64,000 nucleotides of DNA from Rhizosphaericola mali. GTDB taxonomy: Bacteria; Bacteroidota; Bacteroidia; Chitinophagales; Chitinophagaceae. The stretch spans positions 434,001 to 498,000 of the forward strand of contig NZ_CP044016.1 in assembly GCF_004337365.2 (NCBI RefSeq), given 5' to 3'. A program made the translations under genes and the position numbers. Below the pieces are notes generated by a model. It was not told where the DNA came from. It saw only the letters and a list, made by a program, of their open reading frames with translations, and did no database searches. Below, piece after piece: positions 9,793 through 18,361 of the stretch (within the stretch, counting starts at the first letter, position 1; every line of letters starts with the position of its first letter).

Positions 9793-10392
9793 ATGCAAAA
9801 AAATAAACGTTTCTTGTCAACTTCTAAAATCATTGCGGCGGCCGCTATTTGTTTGGGTACGCTTATGATTTCTAATAATGTAAATGCACAAAAAAAGAAG
9901 TCTAAAAAATCCACTAGCACTGAAAAGCCAAGAGAAGATAAGTCTAAAAGACCAAGTCCTCCTGCCGTTGTGAGTCGTGAGTTGGCTAATGGTACTAAAA
10001 TAACAATCGATTATAGTCAACCGTCCTTAAAAGGGCGTACTCCAGGTGTCGATGTAGAGCCAAAGGAAGATACGGTATGGCGTGCAGGAGCAAATGAAGC
10101 TACCATATTTGAAGTAGACAAAGATGTTACTATCAATGGTCAAGCATTACCAGCGGGTAAATATGCCTTTTATGTTTTAAAACATGGTGTTGAGTGGACT
10201 TTGATTTTTAATAAAGTTTGGAATACTTGGGGGACTAATTATGAAAAAAATAAAGATCAAGATGCTTTGCAAGTAACCGTTGAGCAAGAAGAACCAATCG
10301 CTCCATCTGAAAAATTAATTTATACGATTTCTAAAGATGGCAAGGTAAGTTTGCTTTGGGGTGCTGAATTGATCACATTCAAAGTCGATTAA
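9793..10392 (+). CDS. Secreted DUF2911 protein
   Basis: A 199-residue protein with a signal peptide (MQKNKRFLSTSKIIAAAAIC, then up to NVNA before QKKK) and a short lysine-rich linker. The DUF2911 domain follows, with SQPSLKGR, VWRAGANEATIFEVDKDV and LPAGKYAFYVL. It is predicted periplasmic or cell-surface; function unknown. The longest frame starts at TTG (9757); ATG at 9793 gives the proper signal peptide and is preferred. It follows pdxJ by 39 bases and is probably cotranscribed. A terminator follows at 10415. Confidence 0.82.
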   Translation: MQKNKRFLSTSKIIAAAAICLGTLMISNNVNAQKKKSKKSTSTEKPREDKSKRPSPPAVVSRELANGTKITIDYSQPSLKGRTPGVDVEPKEDTVWRAGANEATIFEVDKDVTINGQALPAGKYAFYVLKHGVEWTLIFNKVWNTWGTNYEKNKDQDALQVTVEQEEPIAPSEKLIYTISKDGKVSLLWGAELITFKVD

Positions 10393-10414
10393 ACTTTTCA
10401 TTTACATTATATTT

Positions 10415-10447
10415 GGGGCAATTATTCAGTTAATTGCCCTTTATTTT
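10415..10447 (+). terminator. Rho-independent terminator after the DUF2911 gene
   Basis: The stem GGGCAATTA (10416-10424) with TAATTGCCC (10431-10439) has a 6-base loop and is followed by TTTATTTTTT. A TATATTTG sequence just upstream (10408-10415) resembles a -7 box for the next gene but would initiate inside the hairpin. Confidence 0.75.
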
Positions 10448-10468
10448 TTAGTTAAAATTTGAATAAAA

Positions 10469-10819
10469 ATGTACACTCTATACGGCATCAAAAATTGCAA
10501 TACAGTCAAAAAAGCAACTACTTGGTTGGCGGAAAATAATATCCCGTTTGAATTTCATGACTATAAAAAAAGTGGAATTACTGCAGCAAAATTAAAAGAT
10601 TGGATTAGTCAATCTTCATGGGAAACTTTAGTAAATAAAAAAGGTTCGACTTGGCGTATGTTAGACGATACAACAAAAGAAAAAGTAACGAATGCCAAAG
10701 CTGCGATTGAATTAATGCAAGAAAAAACAAGTGTAATCAAACGCCCTTTGATCGAAAAAGATGGAAAAATCGTAACGATTGGATTTGATGAAAATGAGTT
10801 TTCGGATAAATATAAATAA
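10469..10819 (+). CDS. ArsC/Spx-family thioredoxin-fold protein
   Basis: A 116-residue cytoplasmic protein of the ArsC/Spx/YffB family. The N-terminal YGIKNCNTVKKA carries one cysteine in the position used by glutaredoxin-like arsenate reductases. FEFHDYKKSGI and the C-terminal VIKRPLIEKDGKIVTIGFDE are typical of the family. It may be a redox or regulatory protein; arsenate reduction is not demonstrated, and no arsenic-resistance genes are nearby. It ends 4 bases before a convergent DUF1345 gene. Confidence 0.82.
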   Translation: MYTLYGIKNCNTVKKATTWLAENNIPFEFHDYKKSGITAAKLKDWISQSSWETLVNKKGSTWRMLDDTTKEKVTNAKAAIELMQEKTSVIKRPLIEKDGKIVTIGFDENEFSDKYK

Positions 10820-10823
10820 CTAT

Positions 10824-11486
10824 TTAACCACCTAAGCCAGCGATAATATTGATCGTAATGGCGATAATAACCATATTATAACCAAAAGAGATTAGGCTAT
10901 GCCATAAGGTCAGACGTCTAATTTTTTTGCTTGTAATACTGATATCTGAAACTTGGAACGTCATTCCTAATACAAAAGAATAGTAAGCAAAATCTAAAAA
11001 ATCAGGTTGCTTCTCATCGCCTGGAAACTGCAAACCGCAATCAGGAAGATTTTGCTCATTGTCATAGTATAAATGCGCATAGCGCACTGTATATACCGTG
11101 TGCAACATATTCCAAGAAAGTAATAAGGTAAATAACGTTAGACTAATGGGAATATATTTCGATTGATGTGGCACGTTAGTACTGATAATCAACATAAAAA
11201 CGCCCAGCAGACTTACAAATACAATGATCATCACTAGCGTAAATAATATAGTCCGACTATTATCTTCTTTTTTCGCTTCTTTTTTAATTTGACTTGTGGG
11301 AGTTTTGTAAAAACTAATCCAATACAGACTTAAATAAATGAAGCAAAATATATCCCAACTAAATAAAATATGCTGCATTTCCGAAAATGCAGGAATTGGT
11401 ATAAACATGCCGATGGCTCCTATTAATAAACATAGTAACAATTTAGTGTATGAGTGCGTTCCATTATGCCAAAAATACTTTTTCAA
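10824..11486 (-). CDS. DUF1345 membrane protein
   Basis: A 220-residue inner-membrane protein with about five hydrophobic segments. The family signature is DFLDFAYYSFVLGMTFQVSD, with a C-terminal helix ending GYNMVIIAITINIIAGLGG. Function unknown. It starts at TTG (11486); an in-frame stop lies only a few codons upstream and the next methionine falls after the first helix, so TTG is the only workable start. Confidence 0.78.
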   Translation of the reverse strand: MKKYFWHNGTHSYTKLLLCLLIGAIGMFIPIPAFSEMQHILFSWDIFCFIYLSLYWISFYKTPTSQIKKEAKKEDNSRTILFTLVMIIVFVSLLGVFMLIISTNVPHQSKYIPISLTLFTLLLSWNMLHTVYTVRYAHLYYDNEQNLPDCGLQFPGDEKQPDFLDFAYYSFVLGMTFQVSDISITSKKIRRLTLWHSLISFGYNMVIIAITINIIAGLGG

Positions 11487-11514
11487 ATCGTAATTTTTTT
11501 AAATATAAACAAAA

Positions 11515-11549
11515 AATAAAGGTTCGACTTTTTCAAGTGAACCTTTATT
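11515..11549 (-). terminator. Terminator after the trans-sulfuration gene
   Basis: A stem of about 15 bp (AATAAAGGTTC with GAACCTTTATT, extended by ACTT/AAGT with one bulged base) is followed on the minus strand by TTTTTTGTTT. It lies 20 bases after the stop of the leftward gene. Confidence 0.75.
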
Positions 11550-11569
11550 AAAATATTAAATATAGAAAT

Positions 11570-12727
11570 CTATCCGTTGATTGCTTGATCCAAATCTTTG
11601 ATCAAATCTTCCGCATCCTCAATACCGATACTTAATCTAATCAATCCATCGTTCAAGCCATTTTTGATACGTTCTTCTCTTGGAATAGAGGCATGCGTCA
11701 TTGTCGCAGGATGATTCATCAAGGATTCCACACCACCCAAACTTTCCGCTAGTGTGATTAATTTAGTTGAACTAAGCACTCGTTTTACCTCTTCCCAACT
11801 ATCATTTTTCAATTCAAAACTTACCATGCCACCAAATCCACGCATTTGTTTTTTAGCAATTTCATATCCGCTATGGTCTTCAAAGCCACACCAATGCACT
11901 TTGGAAACTTTGGGATGTTGGCGTAAGAAATGCGCAATTTTTTCCCCATTTTCACAATGTCTTTGCATGCGTAAATGCAAAGTTTTGATACCACGTAAAA
12001 CTAAAAAACAATCTTGAGGACCTGGAACACCGCCGCTAGCATTTTGATAAAATTGAATTTTATCATTCAATTCCTTATCGTTGACAACTACAGCACCCAA
12101 TACTACATCACTGTGGCCGCCCAAATATTTTGTCGCAGAATGTACAACGATATCAGCTCCTAGCTTGAGTGGATTTTGTAAATAAGGTGATGCAAATGTA
12201 TTATCTACACAAAGTAGAATATTGTGTTTGTTGGCAATAGCCGCCACTTTTTCAATATCCGTAATATTCAAAAGAGGATTTGTTGGCGTTTCAGACCAAA
12301 TCAATTTTGTTTTGTCCGTAATTGCATTTTCAATATTTTCCAAATTTTGGAAATCTACAAAATGAAATACTATACCATATTTCGCAAAAACTTTAGTGAA
12401 AAGTCTATAAGTGCCCCCATACATATCATTGGCTGCAATGACTTCATCTCCTGGAGAAAGCAATCTAATAATTGCATCCTCCGCAGCCAAACCGCTTGCA
12501 AATGCTAATCCATAGTTGCCATATTCTATCTCTGCCAATGCCTTTTCTAGTGCGGCACGTGTAGGATTTCCCGATCTTGAATATTCATATCCTTTATTCA
12601 CACCTGGCGCAGGTTGCGCGTAAGTGGATGTTTGATAGATCGGCGTCATAATCGCGCCAGTCGCTGGATCGGGCTCAGTGCCTGCATGTATATAAAGTGT
12701 ACCTATTCCGTGTGTATTCTCTGACAT
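11570..12727 (-). CDS. Cys/Met-metabolism PLP enzyme (cystathionine gamma-synthase or lyase)
   Basis: A 385-residue PLP enzyme of the trans-sulfuration family. Landmarks: YEYSRSGNPTR (48-58), SGLAAEDA, DDMYGGTYRLF-type loop (ANDMYGGTYRLF), VDNTFASPYLQ with Asp175, and the PLP lysine in HSATKYLGGHSD (Lys200). The C-terminal ESLGGVESLMNHPATMTHA and RLSIGIEDAEDL are typical. Sequence alone does not separate cystathionine gamma-synthase, cystathionine lyase and methionine gamma-lyase. ATG start. A TACTTTTG -7 box lies about 20 bases upstream. Confidence 0.9.
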   Translation of the reverse strand: MSENTHGIGTLYIHAGTEPDPATGAIMTPIYQTSTYAQPAPGVNKGYEYSRSGNPTRAALEKALAEIEYGNYGLAFASGLAAEDAIIRLLSPGDEVIAANDMYGGTYRLFTKVFAKYGIVFHFVDFQNLENIENAITDKTKLIWSETPTNPLLNITDIEKVAAIANKHNILLCVDNTFASPYLQNPLKLGADIVVHSATKYLGGHSDVVLGAVVVNDKELNDKIQFYQNASGGVPGPQDCFLVLRGIKTLHLRMQRHCENGEKIAHFLRQHPKVSKVHWCGFEDHSGYEIAKKQMRGFGGMVSFELKNDSWEEVKRVLSSTKLITLAESLGGVESLMNHPATMTHASIPREERIKNGLNDGLIRLSIGIEDAEDLIKDLDQAING

Positions 12728-12746
12728 ATTCTACAATTTGAAGTGC

Positions 12747-12754
12747 CAAAAGTA
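12747..12754 (-). promoter_or_regulatory. -7 promoter box of the trans-sulfuration gene
   Basis: On the minus strand TACTTTTG matches TAnnTTTG, 20 bases upstream of the ATG. It predicts a leader of roughly 15 bases. No exact -33 TTG is seen. Confidence 0.45.
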
Positions 12755-12807
12755 ACGAATGTAAAAAGAATATCCTATTGAATTTGTAGAATTAAGAATA
12801 TTTAAAC

Positions 12808-14661
12808 TTAAATGAAAAAGGAACTATTTAAAATTTTCCAATCCAAATTATTCGTACTATGTGCATCTGCGGATGGTAAATGCGTTTGTAAAATTTTGGG
12901 TTGAAATATTTTTTCTTGTACTAATTTTTCTTTTGCTGCGAATAGTAATCCTTGCATCGGATCAGATTGTATCCATTGCTTTTGTGGAGGTTCGTAACCG
13001 ATTTTGCCCTTTTGCCATACTATATTTTCGGGTAAAATATTATCGACTGATTTTCTTAAAATACTTTTTGTAAATCCATTTTGAAATTTAAGATGGGAGG
13101 GAAGGGTAAATAAAAATTCCACCAATTCGTGTTGCAAATAAGGTAATCTTACTTCTCGTGACCATGCCATGGAATTTCGATCGGCATAACGTAAAAGCTC
13201 TTCCAATCCCATCCTAGCAATATTATAGTACATTAAATCTTCTGGACGAAAAATGTTGGGCTTTTCTAGTATATCCGTACTTTGGTAATGTGCTATGAAT
13301 TCCTGATTAAATGGAAGCGAATTTTGAGATTTTATAGTACGATTTGTCAATTTTTTTGCGACTAAATTGGGGAATTGTGCTGCTGCATAGTTGCTCCATG
13401 TCCATTGGAATGAAGCATAATTATCTACAAATAAAGGCTTTTCTTTTTTGAATAGTTTTTTATCTGTTCTAAATAGATATTGTAAAAACCATTGAATATA
13501 TTTCGAATAACCACCCAAAATTTCATCGGCACCTTGACCATCTAATAGTACGGTTACTTGCTCTTGCTGCGCTCTTTGATACACTTTGTATTGCGTGAAT
13601 ATGCTTGCACTTTGAAAAGGTTCTTCTTGATGATAGCAAAGATGTTGCAGTTCACTATATATGTCTGGAGCAGTTGGTGTGACTGTATAGTTACTTAATT
13701 GCAAATGATTGGAGATCTCTTTGCTTTTTTTTGATTCATCATTTGAAAATCCTGGAAATATTGCGGTAAATGTTTTGAAATCTTTTGCTCCATTTTTTTG
13801 CATTAAACTGACAATACTTGCACTATCAATGCCGCCACTCAGGCTAGCACCGAGAGTAACATCACTACGTAATCTTTTTTCGACTGAATTATTTAAAAGT
13901 AATTGAAACTTTTCGATGGCGTCTTTTTCGGAAATTTCCAAATCAGGGGCTTCGTATTTCAAACGATACCAATTACGCATTTGCACACGACCTTCTTTAG
14001 GAAAAATTTTCAAATAATGTCCTGGAGGCAAACTCAAAATATTGGAATAAAAAGTCGCCATTTTTTTGTGCGGGTTTTGTACGTATCCTAGCGAAAGATA
14101 ATTTAGCATCATCGTTCCATCTAAGCTTTTGGGAACTTCGGCAGCCCAAAGCGCTTTCATTTCTGATGCGAATAGAAATTTTTCGAATCTGCCACGTTCT
14201 TTATAGTCTGCATAGTAATACAGTGGTTTTTCTCCAAATCGATCTCTTGCAACTATAATATTTTCTTCATTTGCATCGTACAATGCCAATGCAAACATTC
14301 CATCTAAATGATCTAGAAATTTAATCTTCCAATAGTCGTAAGCTGCTGGTATGACTTCCGTATCCGAGCTTGTTTGGAAGTGATAACCAACCTTTCCAAG
14401 TTCAATTTTGAGTTCCTTATAGTTATAAATTTCCCCATTAAAGACTAGTGTATAATGCAAATATTGAAATGGCTGGTTTCCTTGACTATTTTTTTCAATG
14501 ATGGCCAATCTTCGATGAGCGAATCCGATTTGATGCGTATCATTGAGATAAAATCCTTCGCTTTCAGGACCTCTATGTATTAAAGAATTTGCCATGTCGT
14601 GTAGTCTAGACTCGACTACAAGTTGTGGATAAGGAGATATGATTCCGGCAATGCCACACAT
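12808..14661 (-). CDS. asnB: Asparagine synthetase (glutamine-hydrolysing)
   Basis: A 617-residue cytoplasmic enzyme that makes asparagine from aspartate, glutamine and ATP. The mature nucleophile is Cys2 of MCGIAGI. The glutaminase domain shows HRGPESEGFY, FAHRRLAI and NGEIYNYKEL. The synthetase domain carries the PP-loop LSGGIDSASIVSLM. RLPYLQHELVEF and GKIGYEPP near the end are typical of AsnB. It may instead act in synthesis of an amidated polysaccharide or peptide, as some AsnB paralogues do, but no such cluster is seen. The ACP phosphodiesterase gene ends 14 bases upstream, so the two are probably cotranscribed. Confidence 0.93.
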   Translation of the reverse strand: MCGIAGIISPYPQLVVESRLHDMANSLIHRGPESEGFYLNDTHQIGFAHRRLAIIEKNSQGNQPFQYLHYTLVFNGEIYNYKELKIELGKVGYHFQTSSDTEVIPAAYDYWKIKFLDHLDGMFALALYDANEENIIVARDRFGEKPLYYYADYKERGRFEKFLFASEMKALWAAEVPKSLDGTMMLNYLSLGYVQNPHKKMATFYSNILSLPPGHYLKIFPKEGRVQMRNWYRLKYEAPDLEISEKDAIEKFQLLLNNSVEKRLRSDVTLGASLSGGIDSASIVSLMQKNGAKDFKTFTAIFPGFSNDESKKSKEISNHLQLSNYTVTPTAPDIYSELQHLCYHQEEPFQSASIFTQYKVYQRAQQEQVTVLLDGQGADEILGGYSKYIQWFLQYLFRTDKKLFKKEKPLFVDNYASFQWTWSNYAAAQFPNLVAKKLTNRTIKSQNSLPFNQEFIAHYQSTDILEKPNIFRPEDLMYYNIARMGLEELLRYADRNSMAWSREVRLPYLQHELVEFLFTLPSHLKFQNGFTKSILRKSVDNILPENIVWQKGKIGYEPPQKQWIQSDPMQGLLFAAKEKLVQEKIFQPKILQTHLPSADAHSTNNLDWKILNSSFFI

Positions 14662-14675
14662 GGAACAAATAAATT

Positions 14676-15269
14676 TTAAGATGAAATATTTTTATCCAAA
14701 TACTCCTGAACAAATTGTTTTAACTCAGGAAAAAATATTTGAAATTGTTGCTGTAAATATGCGTAATTATTTTCAAATAGGGGAAAAACGTCCAACTCAT
14801 TGGGCAAATATTGCGCTCTATGAACCAGACCTTCAAAACTTTCTTCTATTTGTTGCGGATATCTGTAATTGAATAACCAATCTTCTGCTTCCATGTAATG
14901 AAACATTTTTTGGAATGGAATAGGCAAATCTTTTACATCATTACCAATTGAATAGTACCAACCATGTATATGAGTTTTCCATTCACTCGGACTATATATT
15001 CCTGGTTGAATCGCCAAAAAATGGTCATATGCGATATCCAAAAATGCGCTAGCGTAGAGCCGCACTTTTGGTTGGAAAATTTTTTTTGTGGCTATATTAA
15101 TTGGATGTGTGTCAGTGAAATTATCAATCTGGCGGTGTAAAAGAATCCCCTTTTGTATTTCAATAGGGTATTTCAGATATTGTTTTCCTCTTACGAAATC
15201 TCCAATCATATTTCCAATCAAAATTTCCGTATGATCAAAGGAAAGATAAGCGTGTGCGAGTAGATTCAT
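14676..15269 (-). CDS. acpH: Acyl carrier protein phosphodiesterase-like protein
   Basis: A 197-residue protein of the AcpH (DUF479) family, which in E. coli removes the 4'-phosphopantetheine group from ACP. MNLLAHAYLSFD opens it, followed by IGNMIGDFVRG, ILLHRQIDNFTDTHP and DIAYDHFLA, with conserved metal-type His and Asp residues. The longest frame has 25 extra N-terminal residues (from 15342-15344), but those overlap the terminator of the upstream gene; the internal ATG at 15267-15269 gives the family's usual N-terminus and length. It precedes asnB by 14 bases. Confidence 0.85.
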   Translation of the reverse strand: MNLLAHAYLSFDHTEILIGNMIGDFVRGKQYLKYPIEIQKGILLHRQIDNFTDTHPINIATKKIFQPKVRLYASAFLDIAYDHFLAIQPGIYSPSEWKTHIHGWYYSIGNDVKDLPIPFQKMFHYMEAEDWLFNYRYPQQIEESFEGLVHRAQYLPNELDVFPLFENNYAYLQQQFQIFFPELKQFVQEYLDKNISS

Positions 15270-15330
15270 TCTACAATTTACATTCTTATTAGTAAAAATA
15301 AACCTAAAGTTTGTCAATATATGGTAATGA

Positions 15331-15356
15331 AAAAGCCTAAACATCTCTGCTCAGGC
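15331..15356 (-). terminator. Terminator after the outer-membrane barrel gene
   Basis: On the minus strand GCCTGA pairs with TTAGGC around an internal loop and is followed by TTTTT. It lies about 27 bases after the stop of the barrel gene. The stem is short and contains wobble pairs. Confidence 0.5.
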
Positions 15357-15382
15357 CTTCACGTGTGCGTATGAAAAAAAAC

Positions 15383-16015
15383 TTAAAACGTGTAGAAAAT
15401 GGATGCAACGATAGATCTATTTTTCATAGATTTATTTCCGTTATTTGTTTCATCTTTAACGATGTTGCTTAGCCCATATTGATATTTAGCTCCAATGCCA
15501 AATTTCTTATTCATGAATGGTAATCTATATTCTGCACCACCTACAGCTGTAAATCCTGATGATTTAAAATTGTCTTTAATTTTCGTACTTGAACCTCCAA
15601 TATTTTTTGAGGCATCTAATAATATATCGTATTGCGGACCTGCTAATAAGGTGAAATCAGAATGTGTGAAAGTATAGCGAGCCAATACTGGAATCGTGAA
15701 ATAAGATGCGGTAAAATTTACATTAACGTTGTAGCTGGTATTAAAAAAATAACCAGTGATATTTGATCCTAGTCTTTGATAATTCAAAGATGGTTGGATC
15801 GACCAATTTTTATCAAATGGTAAATTGAAAAAAGCACCAAATCCAAAGCCTGATTTGCTAGAATAGTTTGTACTACCAGATGTAGTGTTAGATGAAGAAC
15901 TCGAAATAGTAGAATTGATATAGCTGCCACTTAATCCAAATTCTACATTGTTTTGACTATAGCTTTTGCTAATACCGAAGGCAATTAAAGCCGATAGAAT
16001 GATTTTTTTTACCAT
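15383..16015 (-). CDS. PorT-like outer-membrane beta-barrel protein
   Basis: A 210-residue exported protein. The signal peptide is MVKKIILSALIAFGISKSYS, with cleavage before QN. The remainder has alternating hydrophobic strands of the outer-membrane beta-barrel family, such as WSIQPSLNYQRLGS, YFTIPVLARYTF and FTLLAGPQYDILLD, ending in an aromatic residue (SIFYTF), as expected for BAM-assembled barrels. A Ser/Thr-rich stretch follows the first strand. Function unknown; it is monocistronic, with a terminator behind it. Confidence 0.8.
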   Translation of the reverse strand: MVKKIILSALIAFGISKSYSQNNVEFGLSGSYINSTISSSSSNTTSGSTNYSSKSGFGFGAFFNLPFDKNWSIQPSLNYQRLGSNITGYFFNTSYNVNVNFTASYFTIPVLARYTFTHSDFTLLAGPQYDILLDASKNIGGSSTKIKDNFKSSGFTAVGGAEYRLPFMNKKFGIGAKYQYGLSNIVKDETNNGNKSMKNRSIVASIFYTF

Positions 16016-16105
16016 TTTAAAAGGATATGTTTCAGAATTGTAATCTGTAACTCAAAGATGTTACATTTAAAATTGTTAATGTATTTGAATAGATAAAAGT
16101 AAGAA

Positions 16106-16621
16106 TTAAATGGATAAATCTTTGTCTTTTAATATTTTAGAAGTTACCAATATTTGACCAATGTGTCTCATTGTATGTTCCGCCGCGTGAAATAATAAAC
16201 CGATTGTAGTTGTGGGTATTTTATTTCTGCCAACATACCTTGATTCGGTAAAGGTGGAAATTGGGTAAGATTTATAATGCTCAACTGTATTTTCAATACT
16301 GTTTATTGTATTAGAAAGTAGTTTGTCTAATTGTATATCTTCTATAAATTCTTCCTTTGACAAATAGTCCAATTGATTCTCATCGAGCATCTTTCCATCT
16401 GCATACGTCAATAATCTGTCAAGAAAGCCCGAAATATGTTTTAAATGAAAACCAATGGAAGCGCAACCTGCTGGTTTTGTCCATAGTTTAGATTCAGGAA
16501 AATCATTTAAATAAATAGATAATTCTTCTTTTGCTTCCAGCAAAGCATTAGCAGCTGGTTGTAAAATAGGATCTAAATTTTCTATTTTTTCGTTTCTTAG
16601 CCAAACTTCTGTGCGCCCCAT
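16106..16621 (-). CDS. DinB-family protein
   Basis: A 171-residue cytoplasmic four-helix protein of the DinB/YfiT-like superfamily. Candidate metal-binding histidines occur in FHLKHISGFLDRLLTYA and in LFHAAEHTMRHIGQIL, the usual places. Members include thiol transferases and many proteins of unknown role. It starts one base after the stop of the TlpA-like gene, so the two form an operon and a redox or thiol-related role is a tentative inference. Confidence 0.8.
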   Translation of the reverse strand: MGRTEVWLRNEKIENLDPILQPAANALLEAKEELSIYLNDFPESKLWTKPAGCASIGFHLKHISGFLDRLLTYADGKMLDENQLDYLSKEEFIEDIQLDKLLSNTINSIENTVEHYKSYPISTFTESRYVGRNKIPTTTIGLLFHAAEHTMRHIGQILVTSKILKDKDLSI

Positions 16622-16622
16622 T

Positions 16623-17852
16623 TTATTTCAAGAGTTTATCAATTTTTTCATCAAATTCTTTTACAAATTTTGTGTAGTATTCGCCAGTCCCAGGCCCTTC
16701 AAATCCAGTATCAATAAAAGCAACTTTGCCTGTTTTATCCAAAATGATCGTACTAGGAAACATTTTTATATCAGTTAATTCGGGTAAGGTTTTTTCTGTA
16801 CGTTTTGGATCCGCAACACTCACGCCAGTGATCAACATCGGATATTGTACATCAAACTTCTTTTGGAATTTGGTCAAACTTTTCACTGATCTTTCATAGT
16901 CTGTTGTGTATTCGTACGCCAATCCTATAACTTCCACTCCACGAGCTTTATTTTTTTTATAAAAATCACTTAAAAAAGCCGTTTCATCCATACAATTGGG
17001 ACACCAACTTCCCATTAAGTCAATGATAACCACCTTATTTTTAAATTTTGGATCGTTGATAGACACTTCTTTGCCATTCAAATCTTTAAATGTAAAATTC
17101 AATTTTCCAGATTCTCCATCCTTTACATACATTTCAGAAGTATTTGGTAATTGTGGATTCAAATCTTTTTTTCCCGTAAATGCAGTCAACCCTTTGGCTC
17201 CACTTATCATATTACCCGAAATTGTTGAATCTTTAATATTAATCTTACCTGCGAAAACAAGCGCATGGACACCATCAAATGTAGAAAGCAAAATGGAATC
17301 ACCACTTGTTACTCCTTCTAAAAAGCGATAATCACCAGTAGGCGTTAATATGGATCCTGTTACAATATGATTTTTCTCTTGGAATACACCAATCGCGGGA
17401 CTTGGTTTATTGTCATCATTAGAAAAATTCAAAGCCCATTTTCCACTCGCATTTACAGCATTCGTAGTCGTGGTATAAGGAAATCTTTTGGAAATCTTGG
17501 CCGTTGCCGTAAATGGGATCTTTGTTTCAGCGGAAATACCATTACGAACCCAATCGCCTTGCAAACTATCTTTATTGATAATCTTTAGTCGAAAAAAGGA
17601 TTCAAATACGGGCATATGCACAATTAGAGAATCGCCTTTGGATTGAATATCGGTCGTTTTTAAGGACTCTTTTCCATTGATAAAAGAAAACGTCGTTTGG
17701 TTTTTAACTTTGGAAATGGCTAATGTAAATACAATATTTTTTCCATCTTCTCTATGAATAGCGGCATGCCATTTGCCCGGAGTTAAATCATACGCATTGG
17801 ATTGCAATGAAAAACCTATTAAAAGTAGAAATATTCCTAAAAAAGCCTTCAT
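16623..17852 (-). CDS. TlpA-family thiol-disulfide oxidoreductase
   Basis: A 409-residue exported protein. The signal peptide is MKAFLGIFLLLIGFSLQSNA. A long N-terminal region (about 25-235) of beta-rich character is unassigned; a thioredoxin-fold domain occupies about 245-409. The redox motif is WCPNC (Cys284, Cys287), with VVIIDLMGSW before it and MFPSTIILDKTGKVAF carrying the cis-proline loop. It is predicted to act in the periplasm on disulfides or cytochrome c maturation. Cotranscribed with the DinB-family gene. Confidence 0.87.
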   Translation of the reverse strand: MKAFLGIFLLLIGFSLQSNAYDLTPGKWHAAIHREDGKNIVFTLAISKVKNQTTFSFINGKESLKTTDIQSKGDSLIVHMPVFESFFRLKIINKDSLQGDWVRNGISAETKIPFTATAKISKRFPYTTTTNAVNASGKWALNFSNDDNKPSPAIGVFQEKNHIVTGSILTPTGDYRFLEGVTSGDSILLSTFDGVHALVFAGKINIKDSTISGNMISGAKGLTAFTGKKDLNPQLPNTSEMYVKDGESGKLNFTFKDLNGKEVSINDPKFKNKVVIIDLMGSWCPNCMDETAFLSDFYKKNKARGVEVIGLAYEYTTDYERSVKSLTKFQKKFDVQYPMLITGVSVADPKRTEKTLPELTDIKMFPSTIILDKTGKVAFIDTGFEGPGTGEYYTKFVKEFDEKIDKLLK

Positions 17853-17911
17853 GTGTATCTAAATTTTTAAAAAATGATTTATTTCGTGTTATCTGTATAA
17901 TTAAAAGTCTA

Positions 17912-17919
17912 CAAATATA
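17912..17919 (-). promoter_or_regulatory. -7 promoter box of the TlpA-like gene
   Basis: On the minus strand TATATTTG matches TAnnTTTG, 60 bases upstream of the ATG. No matching -33 element is seen. Confidence 0.4.
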
Positions 17920-17938
17920 GTTGACTTATATAAATATT

Positions 17939-18361
17939 ATGTTTAAATGCCTCTTAAATAAATATGTAGCAACGCTTTTGTTCGCTTTTTTCCTTTCCAA
18001 ATATAGTGATGGGCAAGTAAAAGAGTTTAAAGATATTGCATTTCATTTGTACACCGATAGTTTGAAAAAAGGAGTTCAAAATTATATCAATGTTGATGGA
18101 TTGCAAGCTGATGGGCATTGGTTTCCATTGGATACGACTTTGATATCTTATAGTTCGAGTGGAGGTAGGTGGGAGCAGAATAACTTGATCATTCCGACGG
18201 ATTATAAAAAGGATTCGGTTGTAATCAAAGTTTTTTTGTTAAACCAACCTATCATGACGCAAACAACAACTATTTATATAAAGAAAAACCCCGATCCGAC
18301 AGTTCTACCAACGCAACAAGATATTTTGGATAGTTATAAAAAAAGAAAAAGAAGAAATTAA
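17939..18361 (+). CDS. Small exported protein of unknown function
   Basis: I do not recognise this 140-residue protein. It starts with a signal-like segment (LLNKYVATLLFAFFLS), then a beta-rich domain with FHLYTDSLKKGVQNYINVDG, WFPLDTTLISYSSSGG and VVIKVFLLN, and a basic tail KKRKRRN. The longest frame starts at TTG (17921); ATG at 17939 is preferred. Its end overlaps the convergent transporter gene by 4 bases. Confidence 0.65.
   Translation: MFKCLLNKYVATLLFAFFLSKYSDGQVKEFKDIAFHLYTDSLKKGVQNYINVDGLQADGHWFPLDTTLISYSSSGGRWEQNNLIIPTDYKKDSVVIKVFLLNQPIMTQTTTIYIKKNPDPTVLPTQQDILDSYKKRKRRN

Noticed and set aside
10408-10415. TATATTTG as promoter of the ArsC/Spx-like gene
   Set aside because: Transcription would begin inside the terminator hairpin of the preceding gene, and no -33 element is present.
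14639-14872. Rightward frame across the asnB-acpH junction
   Set aside because: It is antisense to two well supported genes and has no family features.
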